Of a DNA stretch of 64,000 nucleotides, positions 53,339-62,123 are shown one piece after another. Location of the stretch: assembly GCF_046569695.1 (NCBI RefSeq), contig NZ_JBKHUI010000014.1, positions 1 to 64,000 of the forward strand. Direction: 5' to 3'. A program made the translations under genes and the position numbers. How positions within the stretch are numbered: the stretch's first letter is position 1; every line of letters begins with the position of its first letter. The stretch is from Kluyvera sp046569695 (lineage in GTDB: Bacteria > Pseudomonadota > Gammaproteobacteria > Enterobacterales > Enterobacteriaceae). The notes below the pieces were generated by a model. That model saw nothing but the letters and a program-made list of their open reading frames with translations, was not told the origin of the DNA and did not search any database.

Positions 53339-53638
53339 ATGGCTACGATCCCTACCCAGGCTCACCCATCACCCGCCACACCGATAAAAACCGAGCGCCG
53401 TTACACCGTCAGCTACATCCCTCAGCAAGGCAATACCAGCACGCCCTCCCTGAACCTCAGCGGAAAATGGCTAAAAGAGGCCGGTTTCGACACCGTAACG
53501 GGCGTCACGGTGAAGATTGCCGGAGGCTACATTGTGTTGATTCCGGATAACGACGAAATGAAAGCGCTGCGCGAAGAGATAAAGCAGATTAAGAACATGG
53601 TAAACGCACTGAGGGAGGGGGTATTGAACGCGTTGTGA
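53339..53638 (+). CDS. SymE-family toxin-like protein
   Basis: 99-residue protein of the SymE family (AbrB-like fold; STPSLNLSGKWLKEAGFDTV, VTVKIAGGYIVLIPDNDE), with a C-terminal coiled-coil stretch (MKALREEIKQIKNMVNALRE). In E. coli SymE is an SOS-induced protein held down by the antisense RNA SymR. GGAGG nine bases before the ATG fixes the start. I see no LexA box upstream, so control may differ. An antisense RNA in the repeat-rich 5' leader is possible but not demonstrated. It lies beside tRNA-Phe. Confidence 0.82.
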   Translation: MATIPTQAHPSPATPIKTERRYTVSYIPQQGNTSTPSLNLSGKWLKEAGFDTVTGVTVKIAGGYIVLIPDNDEMKALREEIKQIKNMVNALREGVLNAL

Positions 53639-53644
53639 TATGCC

Positions 53645-53676
53645 TGAAAAGCAAAAAACCCGCCATAGGCGGGTTC
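53645..53676 (-). terminator. terminator of tRNA-Phe, shared with the SymE-like gene
   Basis: The stem AACCCGCC / GGCGGGTT with a three-base loop is followed on the minus strand by TTTTTTGCTTTT. On the plus strand GGGTTCTTCT follows, so it can serve both converging genes. Confidence 0.85.
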
Positions 53677-53686
53677 TTCTAAATAG

Positions 53687-53762
53687 TGGTGCCCGGACTC
53701 GGAATCGAACCAAGGACACGGGGATTTTCAATCCCCTGCTCTACCGACTGAGCTATCCGGGC
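53687..53762 (-). tRNA. pheV: tRNA-Phe (anticodon GAA)
   Basis: The 76-base minus-strand sequence begins GCCCGGATAGCTCAGTCGGT and ends CCGGGCACCA, with anticodon GAA in GGATTGAAAATCC and the T-loop GGTTCGATTCC. All stems pair. The position beside yqgA and speC matches pheV of E. coli, a known integration site for islands. The 3' CCA is encoded. The tRNA's 3' end faces the fimbrial block. Confidence 0.97.
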
Positions 53763-53772
53763 AACGGGGCGC

Positions 53773-53801
53773 ATTAAACCGTAATCGCCTCGACTCGTCA
53801 A
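53773..53801 (-). promoter_or_regulatory. promoter of tRNA-Phe
   Basis: On the minus strand TTGACG, a 17-base spacer and TTTAAT are followed by the G/C-rich discriminator GCGCCCC. An A/T-rich block (AAATTTTATAAATTT, about 53804-53818) lies just upstream as a possible UP element. This is the pattern of a stringently controlled stable-RNA promoter. Confidence 0.8.
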
Positions 53802-53867
53802 CGAAATTTATAAAATTTGCGGCGAGTTGCACAATCTATCACCACTTTGCCCGTTTTGCACGCCGGG

Positions 53868-54575
53868 TCAGGCAAAAAACGCCGTCCAGGCCGCAGAAAT
53901 CGGCATCGCCAGCAGCAGCGCGGGCAGCATATTCACTACCGCAAACATCTTAATTCCGCAGATGCGCAGACCTGTTGCCAGTAGCAGCAGGCCGCCGACG
54001 GCAGTGAAGTCGGCCATCATGGCGGGGGTAGTCAACGGCAGGATCAGGAAGGCGCAGAATGCCAGCGAGAGCTGGATGATAAGCATCGGTATGCTGATGG
54101 CGCAGACCGCAAAACCGAGCGAGCAGGCAAAGATCATCGCGGTGAAGAAATCAAGGAACGACTTGGCGATAAGAATAGTCGGGTCGCCGGTCATGCCTTC
54201 ATGCATCGACCCGAAAATCCCCGTCCCGCTGGCGCAAAACAGCACGATAATCGCCACGAAGCTTTGAATAAAGTTCTCATGCTGGCTGCTTTTGCCCGGC
54301 TTGAGCATCCGCTTTTGTACGCTGGAAACGGCTTTATTGATGCCTTTTTCCAGAAAGCAAAACTCACCAATCAGCGCGCCGACCAGCGTTGCGAGTACCA
54401 TTACCGGCATATTGGCGCATTTAATCACCAGCAGCAGGCCAATCCCCAACGAGGCAAGGCCAAAAATAGAGGTCATTGAAACACGAATGCGCTCCGGTAA
54501 ACGCTGGCTGAGCAGCGCCCCGATCAAGCCACCGACCAGCACCGCGCTGGCATTAATAAATGGGCCTATAACCAC
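53868..54575 (-). CDS. yqgA: DUF554 membrane protein YqgA
   Basis: 235-residue inner-membrane protein of the DUF554 family, same length as E. coli YqgA. Six to seven helices are visible (NASAVLVGGLIGALL, FVAIIVLFCASGTGIFGS). The start is GTG at 54575 after CAGGAG. Function is unknown; a transport role is often guessed. It is divergent from speC. Confidence 0.93.
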   Translation of the reverse strand: MVIGPFINASAVLVGGLIGALLSQRLPERIRVSMTSIFGLASLGIGLLLVIKCANMPVMVLATLVGALIGEFCFLEKGINKAVSSVQKRMLKPGKSSQHENFIQSFVAIIVLFCASGTGIFGSMHEGMTGDPTILIAKSFLDFFTAMIFACSLGFAVCAISIPMLIIQLSLAFCAFLILPLTTPAMMADFTAVGGLLLLATGLRICGIKMFAVVNMLPALLLAMPISAAWTAFFA

Positions 54576-54993
54576 GTTAACTCCTGTTACTTATCGATAA
54601 GTCCTGCATTATTATGGACTGATTAATCGGTTCAGTGCTTGTTTCTCCGTGGTATAAGTGCATAAAAATTTCGTCTTGCACCCCCTGGTGAATGGTGCCA
54701 TGATTGCGCGAATTTTCTCCTTTCCTGAATCGGGGCCGCCTGCAATGACATCTTTGCCATTACATCGCCAGTGCCACTTCGCCTGCTCGCGAAGGTCTGC
54801 CCCTTTCTCATTGCTCACCATGCGGTGAAGCCAACGCACGCTCACTGCAGGACAACAGTAAGATTAGACCATGTCTGCTTTTACTGATGTCTGGCGGTCG
54901 GAGCTGTAACCCAGTTGCACCCAGACGCTTTATGGGGCAAAGCCAGCGGCTTTGTCCGGGGCTTTTACTCTCCCTGAGTGGGTCGTTGCGCTT
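54576..54993 (+). promoter_or_regulatory. long speC upstream region without a convincing gene
   Basis: The 418-base gap between divergent yqgA and speC holds no ORF with a good ribosome site. Just before speC a hairpin (GCAAAGCC-AGC-GGCTTTGT, about 54939-54957) is followed by CCGGGGCTTTTA. That could be an attenuator or leader structure for speC. A minus-strand 77-codon frame at 54612-54845 is discussed under rejected items. Confidence 0.4.
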
Positions 54994-57129
54994 ATGAAAT
55001 CAATGCACATTGCTGCCAGTCGCGAACTGGTCTCCCGTCTCTCCACCCACCGTAACGTGGTGGCGCTGGACGGCACCGACTTTACCGATGTCGCAGCAGT
55101 CGTCATTACGGTGGCGGACAGCCACAGCGGCATCCTGGCATTACTTAAACGTACCGGTTTTAACCTGCCGGTCTTCGTGCTGACGTCGGACGCTATCAGC
55201 GCGCCGGAAGGCGTGAATGCGGTGATTAGCGGAAAAGAGCAGGAGTGGCTGGAGCTGGAAACGGCGGCCTGTCGCTACGAAGAAGGTCTTCTGCCGCCGT
55301 TCTTCGACACCCTGACCCAGTATGTCGAAATGGGCAATAGCACCTTTGCCTGTCCAGGGCATCAGCATGGCGCGTTCTTTAAAAAACACCCAGCGGGCCG
55401 TCAGTTCTATGACTTCTTCGGCGAGAACGTGTTTCGTGCCGACATGTGCAACGCCGACGTGAAGCTCGGCGATCTGCTGATCCACGAAGGCTCAGCCAAG
55501 CACGCGCAGAAGTTCGCGGCGAAGGTGTTTAACGCCGATAAAACTTACTTCGTGCTGAACGGCACTTCGGCGGCCAACAAGGTTGTCACCAACGCGCTGC
55601 TCACCCGCGGCGACCTGGTGCTGTTCGACCGTAACAACCACAAATCCAACCACCACGGCGCGCTGATCCAGGCCGGGGCGACGCCGGTCTATCTGGAAGC
55701 GGCACGTAACCCGTTCGGCTTTATCGGCGGCATTGACGACCACTGCTTTGATGATAGTTATCTGCGTGAGCAGATCCGCGAGGTGGCGCCGGAGAAAGCC
55801 GATGACGCGCGCCCGTTCCGCCTGGCGATCATCCAGCTTGGCACCTACGACGGCACGATTTACAACGCCCGTCAGGTGGTGGATAAAATCGGCCATCTCT
55901 GCGACTACATCCTGTTTGACTCCGCGTGGGTGGGTTACGAACAGTTTATCGACATGATGGCGGATACCTCGCCGTTGCTGCTGGATCTTAACGAAAACGA
56001 TCCGGGGATTTTTGTCACCCAATCGGTGCACAAACAGCAGGCCGGGTTCTCGCAAACCTCGCAGGTCCACAAAAAAGACAATCACATTCGTGGTCAGGCA
56101 CGCTTCTGCCCGCACAAACGGCTGAACAACGCCTTTATGCTTCACGCCTCAACCAGTCCGTTTTATCCGCTGTTTGCCGCGCTGGACGTGAACGCCAAAA
56201 TTCACGAAGGGGAGAGCGGCCGCCGGCTGTGGGCGGAGTGCGTCGAGCTGGGTATTGAGGCGCGCAAAGCGATTGTGGCGAACTGCAAGATGATCCAGCC
56301 GTTTATCCCGCCGATCGTCGACGGTCGCCCGTGGCAGGATCACCCGACCAAAACCATCGCCAGCGAACGTCGCTTCTTTAGCTTTGCACCAGGAGCTCGC
56401 TGGCACGGTTTCGAAGGCTACGCGCAGGATCAGTACTTCGTCGATCCGTGTAAGCTGCTGCTGACCACGCCGGGCATTGATGCACAAACCGGGGAGTACA
56501 CCGAGTTCGGCATTCCGGCGACGATCCTCGCGCACTACCTGCGTGAAAACGGCATCGTGCCGGAGAAGTGCGATCTCAACTCGATTCTCTTCCTGCTGAC
56601 GCCAGCGGAGTCCGCCGAGAAAATGGCGCAGCTGGTGTCGATGCTCGGCCAGTTTGAGCAGCACATTGAAGACGACACGCCGCTGGCGGACGTGCTGCCG
56701 ACTATTTACAACAAATATCCGGTGCGCTATCGCGACTACACCCTGCGTGAACTGTGCCAGGAGATGCACGACCTGTATGTCAGCTTTGACGTGAAGGATC
56801 TGCAAAAGGCGATGTTCCGCAAAGCCAGCCTGCCGGCGGTAGTGATGAACCCGCAGGACGCTAACAGCGAGTTTATTCGCGGCAACGTGGAGCTGGTACG
56901 CATCAGCGAAGCGGAAGGGCGCATTGCCGCCGAAGGCGCGCTGCCGTATCCGCCGGGCGTGCTGTGCGTGGTGCCGGGGGAAGTCTGGGGCGGTGCGGTG
57001 CAGCGCTACTTCCTGGCGCTGGAAGAAGGGGTGAACCTGCTGCCCGGCTTCTCGCCGGAGCTTCAGGGGGTTTACAGCGAGAAGGATGCCGACGGGATTA
57101 GTCGGCTGTATGGGTACGTTTTGAAGTAG
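54994..57129 (+). CDS. speC: biosynthetic ornithine decarboxylase SpeC
   Basis: 711-residue PLP enzyme that makes putrescine from ornithine. It has the N-terminal wing domain, the fold-type I core with the PLP lysine in TQSVHKQQAGFSQ, and the C-terminal domain, as in E. coli SpeC (same length). The frame opens at 54952, but MKSMHIAAS at 54994 is the family start. The ribosome site is weak. The putrescine supply links functionally to the gsp gene elsewhere in the window. Confidence 0.97.
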   Translation: MKSMHIAASRELVSRLSTHRNVVALDGTDFTDVAAVVITVADSHSGILALLKRTGFNLPVFVLTSDAISAPEGVNAVISGKEQEWLELETAACRYEEGLLPPFFDTLTQYVEMGNSTFACPGHQHGAFFKKHPAGRQFYDFFGENVFRADMCNADVKLGDLLIHEGSAKHAQKFAAKVFNADKTYFVLNGTSAANKVVTNALLTRGDLVLFDRNNHKSNHHGALIQAGATPVYLEAARNPFGFIGGIDDHCFDDSYLREQIREVAPEKADDARPFRLAIIQLGTYDGTIYNARQVVDKIGHLCDYILFDSAWVGYEQFIDMMADTSPLLLDLNENDPGIFVTQSVHKQQAGFSQTSQVHKKDNHIRGQARFCPHKRLNNAFMLHASTSPFYPLFAALDVNAKIHEGESGRRLWAECVELGIEARKAIVANCKMIQPFIPPIVDGRPWQDHPTKTIASERRFFSFAPGARWHGFEGYAQDQYFVDPCKLLLTTPGIDAQTGEYTEFGIPATILAHYLRENGIVPEKCDLNSILFLLTPAESAEKMAQLVSMLGQFEQHIEDDTPLADVLPTIYNKYPVRYRDYTLRELCQEMHDLYVSFDVKDLQKAMFRKASLPAVVMNPQDANSEFIRGNVELVRISEAEGRIAAEGALPYPPGVLCVVPGEVWGGAVQRYFLALEEGVNLLPGFSPELQGVYSEKDADGISRLYGYVLK

Positions 57130-57141
57130 GGAGTGGGATTT

Positions 57142-57259
57142 CCCCTCACCCTAACCCTCTCCCCATGGGGGAGAGGGGGCCGTTAGGTGCAGTGATTAAC
57201 AACAGAATCCGGGCGTTTTTCTCCCTCTCCCCCACGGGGAGAGGGCCGGGGTGAGGGGG
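57142..57259. repeat. 118-bp element with long terminal inverted repeats
   Basis: The left end CCCCTCACCCTAACCCTCTC (continuing CCC) is the reverse complement of the right end in 20 of 23 positions. Each end also folds into its own hairpin (CCCTCTCCCC / GGGGAGAGGG). It lies between the convergent speC and nupG genes. It is a dispersed intergenic palindrome, MITE- or REP-like. Confidence 0.75.
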
Positions 57260-57266
57260 TTGTACC

Positions 57267-58523
57267 TTAGTGGGCAACCGTCTGCACACCCGCAGGCGTA
57301 CGTTCATGTTTATATTTAAACAGCCCAACAAACGCCACCGCCAGAACCAGAGAGTAGGCGGCGAAAATCAGCCATACGCTCTGCCAGTCGGTGATGCCGT
57401 TCACCGTGTACATCTCAACCACCTTACCGCTCGCCATACCGCCAAGGATGCAGCCGAAGCCGTTGGTCATCATCAGGAACATACCCTGCGCACTGGCGCG
57501 GATTTCCGGGCGAACCTCTTTCTCTACGAACACCGAACCGGAGATGTTGAAGAAGTCGAAGGCGCAGCCGTAAACAATCATCGACAGGACCAACAGCACG
57601 GTGCCGAACGGCGTTGGGTCGCCATAGGCGAACAGGCCGAAGCGCAGCATCCACGCGAAGATACTAATCAGCATCACGTTCTTGATGCCGTAGCGGCTTA
57701 AGAAGAACGGAATGGTGAGGATGAACAGGGTTTCGGAAATCTGCGAAATCGACATCATCACCGACGCGTGCTGCACGATAAAGCTGGTGGCAAACAGCGG
57801 GTCTTTATCGAAGCTGTGCAGGAAGGTGTTGCCGAACATGTTGGTGATTTGCAGCTCTGCGCCGAGCATCATGGAGAAGATAAAGAAAATCGCCATGCGC
57901 TTGTTTTTAAACAGCGCGAACGCATCCAGCCCCAGCATGCTGGTCCAGCTCTGTTTCTGCTGCTGGTTAGAGACCGGAATATGCGGCAGGGTCAGGGTAA
58001 ACAGCACCAGTACGACCGACAGCGCGGCACCGATATACAGCTGCATATGGCTCAGTTCGAAGCCGGAGAAGCTCACCGCCCACATCGCCAGAATAAAGCC
58101 GATGGTGCCCCAGATACGGATCGGTGGGAAATCGTTAACGATATCCATACCGGCAGATTTCAGGCGGTAGTAAGAGATGGTGTTAATCAGGCCAAGCGTT
58201 GGCATATAGGCCAGCGAGTTGAGCAGGATAACGAAGAACATCGCCCCCGGTGTGGTGACTTCGGCCGCCATAAATAGCGTACCGGCCCCGACCAGGTGAC
58301 AGAAGGCGTAAACCCATTTGGCGCTGATCCACTTATCCGCCACGATGCCGAGCAGCGTTGGCATAAAGACGGCAGCGATACCGAGGGAACTATAAACCGC
58401 GCCGATAGATGCGCCGTCGAATTTCAGCGTCACAAACATGTATGAGCCGAGCGTGGTGAGCCAGCTCCCCCAAAGGCAGAACTGCAGGAACGACAGTATC
58501 TTAAGCTGCAGCTTTAAATTCAT
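57267..58523 (-). CDS. nupG: nucleoside:H+ symporter NupG
   Basis: 418-residue MFS transporter of the NHS family, same length as E. coli NupG, with about twelve helices. It imports purine and pyrimidine nucleosides with a proton. Start MNLKLQLKILSFLQFCLWGSW at 58523 follows GAGGAAAG. The frame runs on to 58643 but the extra part lies in the control region. Expected to be under CytR, DeoR and CRP control. Confidence 0.97.
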   Translation of the reverse strand: MNLKLQLKILSFLQFCLWGSWLTTLGSYMFVTLKFDGASIGAVYSSLGIAAVFMPTLLGIVADKWISAKWVYAFCHLVGAGTLFMAAEVTTPGAMFFVILLNSLAYMPTLGLINTISYYRLKSAGMDIVNDFPPIRIWGTIGFILAMWAVSFSGFELSHMQLYIGAALSVVLVLFTLTLPHIPVSNQQQKQSWTSMLGLDAFALFKNKRMAIFFIFSMMLGAELQITNMFGNTFLHSFDKDPLFATSFIVQHASVMMSISQISETLFILTIPFFLSRYGIKNVMLISIFAWMLRFGLFAYGDPTPFGTVLLVLSMIVYGCAFDFFNISGSVFVEKEVRPEIRASAQGMFLMMTNGFGCILGGMASGKVVEMYTVNGITDWQSVWLIFAAYSLVLAVAFVGLFKYKHERTPAGVQTVAH

Positions 58524-58553
58524 GTTACTTTCCTCACAAAATTTGGCGGTATG

Positions 58554-58687
58554 TGTTACTTGGATAACATTCAGAGGCGTTATTTGCGCTAATTCTATCA
58601 ACGTGGATAGTGAGACATTGTTAAGCACCGCAAAATTTTGCAATTATTCTTACTTTGCAAAACGATTTAGTGACAAAAGTAACATTT
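58554..58687 (-). promoter_or_regulatory. nupG control region with DeoR-like and CRP-like sites
   Basis: TGTTA-CTTGGA-TAACA at 58554-58569 has the half sites and 16-base length of a DeoR operator, with a different centre. A CRP-like site (AGTGACAAAAGTAACATTT) lies at about 58669-58687. Between them TTGCAA words (about 58639-58660) resemble CytR half sites. DeoR, CytR and CRP are known to control nupG in E. coli. Confidence 0.45.
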
Positions 58688-58712
58688 TTATAGGGAAGGT
58701 CGGTGGGAAGGC

Positions 58713-58745
58713 CGCTCTCACCCCGGTGAGTTCGGGATGAGAGCG
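58713..58745 (-). terminator. stem-loop after mltC
   Basis: CGCTCTCA / TGAGAGCG form an eight-base stem with a large C/G-rich loop between mltC and nupG. It lacks a T-run on the minus strand, so termination would be weak. Confidence 0.45.
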
Positions 58746-58764
58746 CCTGATAGTGTGAGAATTA

Positions 58765-59844
58765 TTACTTACGACGATAGCTCTTCTGCGCGGTATTAAC
58801 CTTGTACAGATAGCGGCGTGATTCCGCAGACGGATGGCGGGTGGTCAGCGTCTGGTAAACGTCGCCCGGCGCCATACTATTGATAATATTCGCCGCCTGA
58901 ACTTTATCGTTAGAGAAGACGCGCAGCACGCTACCCGCGCCGCCGTTATAGGCGGTGATCACCGCATAGCGACGTGACGTTGGGTTATCGATACCGCCCA
59001 GGTAGACGTTGCTCAGCATCGCCAGATAGGCGGTGCCGGTGTCGATGTTGCTGGCCGGGTCGAACAGGTAGCTACGGCTTGGCGTGCCGGATTTCCCCTG
59101 AGAACGGAACACATCTTTCCCGGCGGTATGCTGCACCACCTGCATCAGCCCCATCGCGTCGGAACGGCTGACCGCATACGGGTTAAAGGAGGATTCGGTT
59201 TGCATAATCGCCAGAATCAGCGACTCATCGACGCCGTACTTACGCGACGCCTGACGCACCATGCCCAGATATTTATGCGCACGTTTATCCAGGTGGTTTG
59301 GCACCAGATTAATGGTCACGCTGTAGATAATGTGCAGGCCGCTGGTGCGTTTTTTCATCCGCGTTTGCAGCAGGTAGTCGGCAAAGCGCTCGGCGCGCCA
59401 CTGCCAGCGAATGGCTTCGCCGGTGTTATCGACCACCTGGCCGTAGAGGAACGGCTCTTTGGAAATCTGAATATCGTCGGCGTCGGAGTAAAGGTCGACC
59501 GAGCCGGGGTCATCGCCCATTAATAGCGTGGTGACAATGGCCTGACGCAGACGCGCGGCGGGATCGGTGCCGGCGATGGTTTCAACGGTGATGGTACCGT
59601 CGTCGAAGTTGATGTGGCTACGGGTCTGGTAGCCGTCGGAATACTTAACGTAGTCCTTTGGACCTGCTATCAGAACTTCGTTAAAGCCCCAGATATTTTC
59701 AATGTTATGGGCGAACTGCCCCATCAGAATGTCAAAACCGTTGGTGTCTTTGACCCACGCCTCGTTATAGGTATCGCCTTTATTTTTTGAGGAACAGGAG
59801 ACCAGCAGCGGCGCAATGAGTGCCAGAGCGAGTAATTTTTTCAT
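58765..59844 (-). CDS. mltC: membrane-bound lytic murein transglycosylase C MltC
   Basis: 359-residue lipoprotein, same length as E. coli MltC. The lipobox LLVSC has its cysteine at position 17. The C-terminal goose-lysozyme-like domain carries the catalytic glutamate in AIMQTESSFNPYAVSRSDAM. It cuts glycan strands to 1,6-anhydromuropeptides at the outer membrane. It lies 47 bases after yggX, in the mutY-yggX-mltC order of E. coli. Confidence 0.97.
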   Translation of the reverse strand: MKKLLALALIAPLLVSCSSKNKGDTYNEAWVKDTNGFDILMGQFAHNIENIWGFNEVLIAGPKDYVKYSDGYQTRSHINFDDGTITVETIAGTDPAARLRQAIVTTLLMGDDPGSVDLYSDADDIQISKEPFLYGQVVDNTGEAIRWQWRAERFADYLLQTRMKKRTSGLHIIYSVTINLVPNHLDKRAHKYLGMVRQASRKYGVDESLILAIMQTESSFNPYAVSRSDAMGLMQVVQHTAGKDVFRSQGKSGTPSRSYLFDPASNIDTGTAYLAMLSNVYLGGIDNPTSRRYAVITAYNGGAGSVLRVFSNDKVQAANIINSMAPGDVYQTLTTRHPSAESRRYLYKVNTAQKSYRRK

Positions 59845-59891
59845 TATTCCGGGAGCGCGTGTTGTTGATGTCTTAAAGGCCCGTTGGGCCC

Positions 59892-60167
59892 TTACTGTTT
59901 TTCAGGCGGCGTGTAGCCTTCAATGTGCACATCTTTGCCTTCAAACAGGAAATTGATCATTTCCTCTTCCAGCAGCTTACGGTGCTCCAGGTTCATCATG
60001 TTCAGTTTCTTTTCATTGATGAGCATGGTTTGCTTCTGCTGCCACTGCTTCCAGGCCTCTTTCGAGATCTCGTTATAGATACGCTTTCCCAGATCGCCGG
60101 GATAGAGCTGGAAATCTTGTCCTTCGGCATCGCGCTGCAGGAAAGTACAAAAAATGGTTCTGCTCAT
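59892..60167 (-). CDS. yggX: Fe(II)-trafficking / oxidative-damage protein YggX
   Basis: 91 residues, equal to E. coli YggX. The conserved cysteine lies in MSRTIFCTFLQR. It protects iron-sulfur clusters from oxidation and is SoxS-induced in E. coli. It is co-transcribed with mutY, whose product carries such a cluster. GAGGA precedes the start at 60167. Confidence 0.95.
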   Translation of the reverse strand: MSRTIFCTFLQRDAEGQDFQLYPGDLGKRIYNEISKEAWKQWQQKQTMLINEKKLNMMNLEHRKLLEEEMINFLFEGKDVHIEGYTPPEKQ

Positions 60168-60193
60168 AATCAATCCTCTTATGTCGCCGCTCG

Positions 60194-61246
60194 CTAAACG
60201 AGTGAATCGGCGCGTAACTGCTGCAACAGGCGCTCAACCGGTGCGGCCAGCCCAACGACGGGCGGCTGCGCTAAGTTATACCAGAGAGCGCTGCCTTCAT
60301 CCATGCATGACGTGAATGAGGACACAGTAAGCCACATTGGCACAATGTCCAGATGGAAATGGCTGAAAGTGTGGCGGAACGCGGTGAGCTGGGTCAGCGT
60401 GTCGGCAGAGATGTTCCGTGCCTCCAGCCACTCTCGCAGCGCCTCTTCGGTTTCAAACTGCGGGAAACAGTATAGACCGCCCCACAGTCCGCTGGGCGGA
60501 CGCTGCTGCAGAAAGACGTCGCGGTCATTCTGCATCATCAGGAAATAGCCTGTGCGTTCCGGAATCGTCTGCTTTGGCTTTTTGCCCGGGTACTGCGCCC
60601 AGCTGCTATTCGCGGTAGCGATACAGCCGTTCTCCAGCGGGCAGAGCGAGCACTTTGGCTTAGAGCGGGTGCAGACCATCGCACCGAGATCCATCATCGC
60701 CTGGTTAAAGCGCGATACGCCAACCACAGGGGTGACCTGCTCGCTGATATCCCACAGTTTTTTCTCAACGTCCTTTTTACCCGGCCAGCCACCCACGGCG
60801 TAGCAGCGTGCCAGCACGCGCTTGACGTTGCCGTCGAGAATCGGGAAGTGTTTGCCGAGCGACAGCGACAAAATCGCCCCGGCGGTGGAGCGCCCAACGC
60901 CGGGTAGCGCGGCCACTTCATCGAAGGTTTCCGGGAAGCGCCCCTGATGAAGCGTAGCGACCTGCTGTGCGGCTTTGTGCAGGTTACGCGCGCGGGCGTA
61001 GTAGCCGAGCCCGGTCCACAGGTGCAGCACGTCATCGAGCGGGGCGTTGGCGAGATCGGTCACGGTTGGAAAACGCGCCATAAACCGTTCAAAGTAAGGA
61101 ATGACGGTGGTAACCTGCGTTTGTTGCAGCATTACCTCTGACAGCCATACTTTGTAAGGCGTCTTTTCAATTTGCCAGGGCAGGGTTTTACGCCCGTATT
61201 TGTCGTACCAGTCCAGCACCTGGGCTGAAAATTGAGACGCTTGCAT
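60194..61246 (-). CDS. mutY: adenine DNA glycosylase MutY
   Basis: 350 residues, equal to E. coli MutY. It removes adenine mispaired with 8-oxoguanine. Catalytic Glu37 (WLSEVML) and Asp138 (PILDGN) are in place; the helix-hairpin-helix is ALPGVGRSTAGAI. The 4Fe-4S cluster ligands are Cys192, Cys199, Cys202 and Cys208. The C-terminal MutT-like domain recognises 8-oxoG. Start at 61246 (MQASQFSAQ). Confidence 0.97.
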   Translation of the reverse strand: MQASQFSAQVLDWYDKYGRKTLPWQIEKTPYKVWLSEVMLQQTQVTTVIPYFERFMARFPTVTDLANAPLDDVLHLWTGLGYYARARNLHKAAQQVATLHQGRFPETFDEVAALPGVGRSTAGAILSLSLGKHFPILDGNVKRVLARCYAVGGWPGKKDVEKKLWDISEQVTPVVGVSRFNQAMMDLGAMVCTRSKPKCSLCPLENGCIATANSSWAQYPGKKPKQTIPERTGYFLMMQNDRDVFLQQRPPSGLWGGLYCFPQFETEEALREWLEARNISADTLTQLTAFRHTFSHFHLDIVPMWLTVSSFTSCMDEGSALWYNLAQPPVVGLAAPVERLLQQLRADSLV

Positions 61247-61402
61247 GGTCAAAGCAGTGCTTCCAGTATTGTACTATCAGGGGGCCAGATTGCAGCACAG
61301 CGGTACTATGCTGTAAACAGGAACTTTCCGGTGCTTGCATCCGGCAACTAACTTTGGATAATGCCCGTTTCCCGAACACTCTCACAAGCAGACTTAATTT
61401 TT

Positions 61403-62122
61403 ATGAAGAACGACGTCATTTCACCGGAATTTGATGAAAACGGCCGCCCACTGCGCCGCATTCGTAGTTTTGTTCGTCGCCAGGGGCGACTGACCAAAGG
61501 GCAGGAACACGCGCTGGAAAACTACTGGCCGGTGATGGGCGTTGAATTCAGCGAAGAGCCTGTCGACCTCGCCGCCCTGTTTGGCCGCGAAGCGCCAGTG
61601 ACGCTGGAGATTGGTTTTGGGATGGGCGCTTCGCTGGTAGCGATGGCCAAAGCGCGCCCGGAGCAGAATTTCCTCGGCATTGAAGTGCACTCACCGGGCG
61701 TGGGCGCTTGCCTGGCATCCGCTCACGAAGAGGGTGTCGATAACCTGCGCGTAATGTGCCACGATGCGGTTGAAGTGCTGCACAAGATGATCCCGGACAA
61801 CTCCCTGAACATGGTGCAGCTCTTTTTCCCTGATCCATGGCACAAAGCGCGTCATAATAAACGCCGTATCGTTCAGGTACCGTTTGCTGAACTGGTAAAA
61901 AGCAAACTGAAGCTGGGCGGCGTGTTCCACATGGCAACCGACTGGGAAGCCTATGCCGAACACATGCTGGAAGTGATGTCCTCCATTGACGGATATCAGA
62001 ACCTGTCTGAAAGTAAAGACTATGTACCGCGTCCGGAATCACGCCCGGTAACCAAATTTGAACAGCGTGGCCATCGTCTTGGCCACGGCGTATGGGACTT
62101 AATGTTCGAGAGGGTGAAATAA
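61403..62122 (+). CDS. trmB: tRNA (guanine-N7)-methyltransferase TrmB
   Basis: 239 residues, same as E. coli TrmB. It methylates guanosine 46 in tRNA variable loops with S-adenosylmethionine. SAM-binding motif LEIGFGMGASL and catalytic region LFFPDPWHKARHNKRRI are visible. The frame opens at 61361, but MKNDVISPEF at 61403 is the family start. It overlaps into a one-base gap before yggL, so the two are coupled. Confidence 0.96.
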   Translation: MKNDVISPEFDENGRPLRRIRSFVRRQGRLTKGQEHALENYWPVMGVEFSEEPVDLAALFGREAPVTLEIGFGMGASLVAMAKARPEQNFLGIEVHSPGVGACLASAHEEGVDNLRVMCHDAVEVLHKMIPDNSLNMVQLFFPDPWHKARHNKRRIVQVPFAELVKSKLKLGGVFHMATDWEAYAEHMLEVMSSIDGYQNLSESKDYVPRPESRPVTKFEQRGHRLGHGVWDLMFERVK

Positions 62123-62123
62123 A

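Noticed and set aside
53687..53762. tRNA-Phe as an active island junction
   Set aside because: No second copy of the tRNA 3' end and no integrase gene was found in the window.
54612..54845. 77-codon minus-strand frame in the yqgA-speC gap
   Set aside because: It starts with GTG, has no ribosome site at that or the next in-frame ATG, and lies antisense to the speC leader. Coding is possible only if the frame is conserved in relatives.
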